This document shows positions 62,696 through 64,000 of a stretch of DNA of 64,000 bases, in pieces. Source of the stretch: Rhodanobacter sp. B05 (GTDB taxonomy: Bacteria > Pseudomonadota > Gammaproteobacteria > Xanthomonadales > Rhodanobacteraceae); NCBI RefSeq assembly GCF_002001085.1, contig NZ_MUNU01000015.1, positions 62,001 through 126,000 of the forward strand, written 5' to 3'. Made by a program: the position numbers and the translations under genes. Positions within the stretch are counted from its first letter, which is position 1. Each line of letters starts with the position of its first letter. The notes beneath the pieces were generated by a model. That model made no database searches, was not told the DNA's origin, and worked only from the letters and a program-made list of their open reading frames with translations.

Positions 62696-64000
62696 ATGGC
62701 CACCGAAAAACTAGCCGAGCAGGGCGGTGCGGTACAAACCCTGGATGCCGGTGACTTTGCCGCGCTGCTGAGCAAGGAATTCAAGCCGAAGAGTGATCGT
62801 GCCAAGGAGGAAGTGGAGTCGGCGGTTCGCACGCTGGCCGAGCAGGTACTGAGCAAGTCCGACATCGTTTCCGAGGACGTTGCCCAGACCATCAATGCCT
62901 ATATCGCCGAAATCGATCGCAAGCTCAGCGAGCAGATCAACCTGATCATGCACCACGCCGACTTCCAGAAGCTGGAGAGCGCATGGCGTGGCCTGCATCA
63001 CCTGGTCAACAACACCGAGACGGATCAACAACTGAAGATCCGCGTGATGAACATCTCCAAGAAGGACCTGGCCAAGACCCTGAAGCGCTACAAGGGTACC
63101 GCCTGGGATCAGAGCCCGATCTTCAAGAAGATGTACGAGGAAGAGTACGGCCAGCTCGGTGGCGAACCCTACGGTTGCCTGGTCGGCGACTACTATTTCG
63201 ACCACAGCCCGCCCGACGTGGAGCTGCTTGCCGGCATCGCCCAGGTGGCCGCTGCCGCGCACGCGCCCTTCATCTCTGCCGCCGCCTCGACGCTGATGGG
63301 CATGGACAGCTGGAACGAGCTTGCCAACCCGCGCGACCTGGCCAAGGTGTTCTCCACCCCGGACTATGCCGCCTGGCGTTCGCTGCGCGAGTCGGACGAT
63401 GCCAAGTACGTGGGGCTGACCATGCCTCGCACGCTGGCGCGTCTGCCTTACGGCGCCAAGACCGATCCGGTCGAGGAATTCAACTTCGAAGAAGACACCA
63501 GTGGCGCCGATTCCTCCAAGTACACCTGGCAGAACGCGGCGTATGCGATGGCGGTGAACATCAACCGCTCCTTCAAGGAATACGGCTGGTGTTCGCGCAT
63601 CCGTGGTATCGAATCCGGCGGCGCGGTCGAGGGCCTGCCGTCGCATACCTTCCCGACCGACGACGGCGGCGTGGACATGAAGTGTCCCACCGAGATCGCC
63701 ATCACCGACCGGCGTTCGGCCGAACTGGACAAGATGGGCATGATGCCGCTGGTGCATCGCAAGAACTCGGACATGGCCGCCTTCATCAGTGCGCAGTCGC
63801 TGAGCAAGCCGGACGAGTACGACGATCCGGATGCCACTGCCAATGCGGCGCTGGGCGCCCGCCTGCCGTACATGTTTGCCTGCTGCCGTTTCGCGCATTA
63901 CCTGAAGTGCATCGTTCGCGACAAGATCGGCTCGTTCAAGGATCGTGATGCGATGGAGCGTTGGTTGGGATCCTGGATCGGCCAGTACGTCGACGGCGAC
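62696..64000 (+). CDS. tssC: Type VI secretion contractile sheath large subunit TssC (VipB/EvpB), 3' partial
   Basis: 435 codons from the ATG at 62696 with no stop before the window ends; the family is about 490-500 residues, so roughly the last 60 are missing. Typical blocks are MHHADFQKLESAWRGLHHLV, YDYY-like GDYYFDHSPPDVELL and GAKTDPVEEFNFEED, then WQNAAYAMAVNINRSFKEYGWC. It forms the sheath with TssB and is recycled by ClpV. The rest of the T6SS locus presumably lies beyond the end. Confidence 0.97.
   Translation, partial: MATEKLAEQGGAVQTLDAGDFAALLSKEFKPKSDRAKEEVESAVRTLAEQVLSKSDIVSEDVAQTINAYIAEIDRKLSEQINLIMHHADFQKLESAWRGLHHLVNNTETDQQLKIRVMNISKKDLAKTLKRYKGTAWDQSPIFKKMYEEEYGQLGGEPYGCLVGDYYFDHSPPDVELLAGIAQVAAAAHAPFISAAASTLMGMDSWNELANPRDLAKVFSTPDYAAWRSLRESDDAKYVGLTMPRTLARLPYGAKTDPVEEFNFEEDTSGADSSKYTWQNAAYAMAVNINRSFKEYGWCSRIRGIESGGAVEGLPSHTFPTDDGGVDMKCPTEIAITDRRSAELDKMGMMPLVHRKNSDMAAFISAQSLSKPDEYDDPDATANAALGARLPYMFACCRFAHYLKCIVRDKIGSFKDRDAMERWLGSWIGQYVDGD

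Overview
The window is 64 kb of GC-rich, gene-dense DNA from a gammaproteobacterium. The content (a receptor of the large Xanthomonas/Caulobacter TonB class, three TonB receptors in all, GH3 and GH30 hydrolases, small b561 cytochromes, a suf operon and a type VI secretion locus) suggests Xanthomonadales, most likely Rhodanobacteraceae (Rhodanobacter/Dyella-like). The genus is inference; no rRNA is present.

Layout. 1-4661: suf Fe-S assembly operon (sufB cut by the window edge, sufC, sufD, sufS) with two palindromic intergenic repeats. 4740-9766: lysophospholipid-type acyltransferase, panE-like reductase, a GNAT-Rieske gene pair, a small lipoprotein, a periplasmic histidine phosphatase, and a decayed second copy of the GNAT-Rieske pair. 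9767-13646: cytochrome b561, a MipA-type outer-membrane protein and a two-component system. 13700-21049 (minus): a glycan-use locus of TonB receptor, GH3 beta-glucosidase and GH30 glycosidase. 21279-24296: PAP2 phosphatase and two GT9 (heptosyltransferase-type) enzymes. 24403-31055 (minus): tripartite RND efflux operon whose last gene is a YncE-like propeller.

31716-52203 is the accessory heart of the window. Its core is a tightly coupled minus-strand operon (42082 to 33914) of a siderophore-type TonB receptor, a PstS-like binding protein, a beta-propeller, a secreted protein with two tandem ThuA-like domains and a secreted protein with two tandem PstS-like domains. Three of the four junctions are ATGA overlaps and no ABC permease is present. 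Next to it lie an MFS transporter, a second TonB receptor, a propeller remnant, a secreted protein with two tandem sensor-like domains plus a propeller, and a divergent OmpR-type regulator/kinase pair. The promoter regions of the core operon and of the propeller gene beside the regulator share an 11-bp-period CTTAA direct repeat of the PmrA/QseB type, which suggests that this two-component system controls both. I consider this the best candidate for an undescribed system, probably uptake or sensing of a metal, oxyanion or siderophore-like ligand.

52582-58331: a possible small biosynthetic cluster: HAD phosphatase, class III aminotransferase, an orphan FabF-type synthase with its own ACP, and a divergent FemAB/BioF2-like acyltransferase with an arginase-fold protein. 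58396-61129: a lone pseudopilin and uvrB. 61210-61284: tRNA-Val(GAC), followed by a clear terminator, about 820 bp without recognisable genes, and then tssB and tssC, the start of a T6SS locus that runs off the end.
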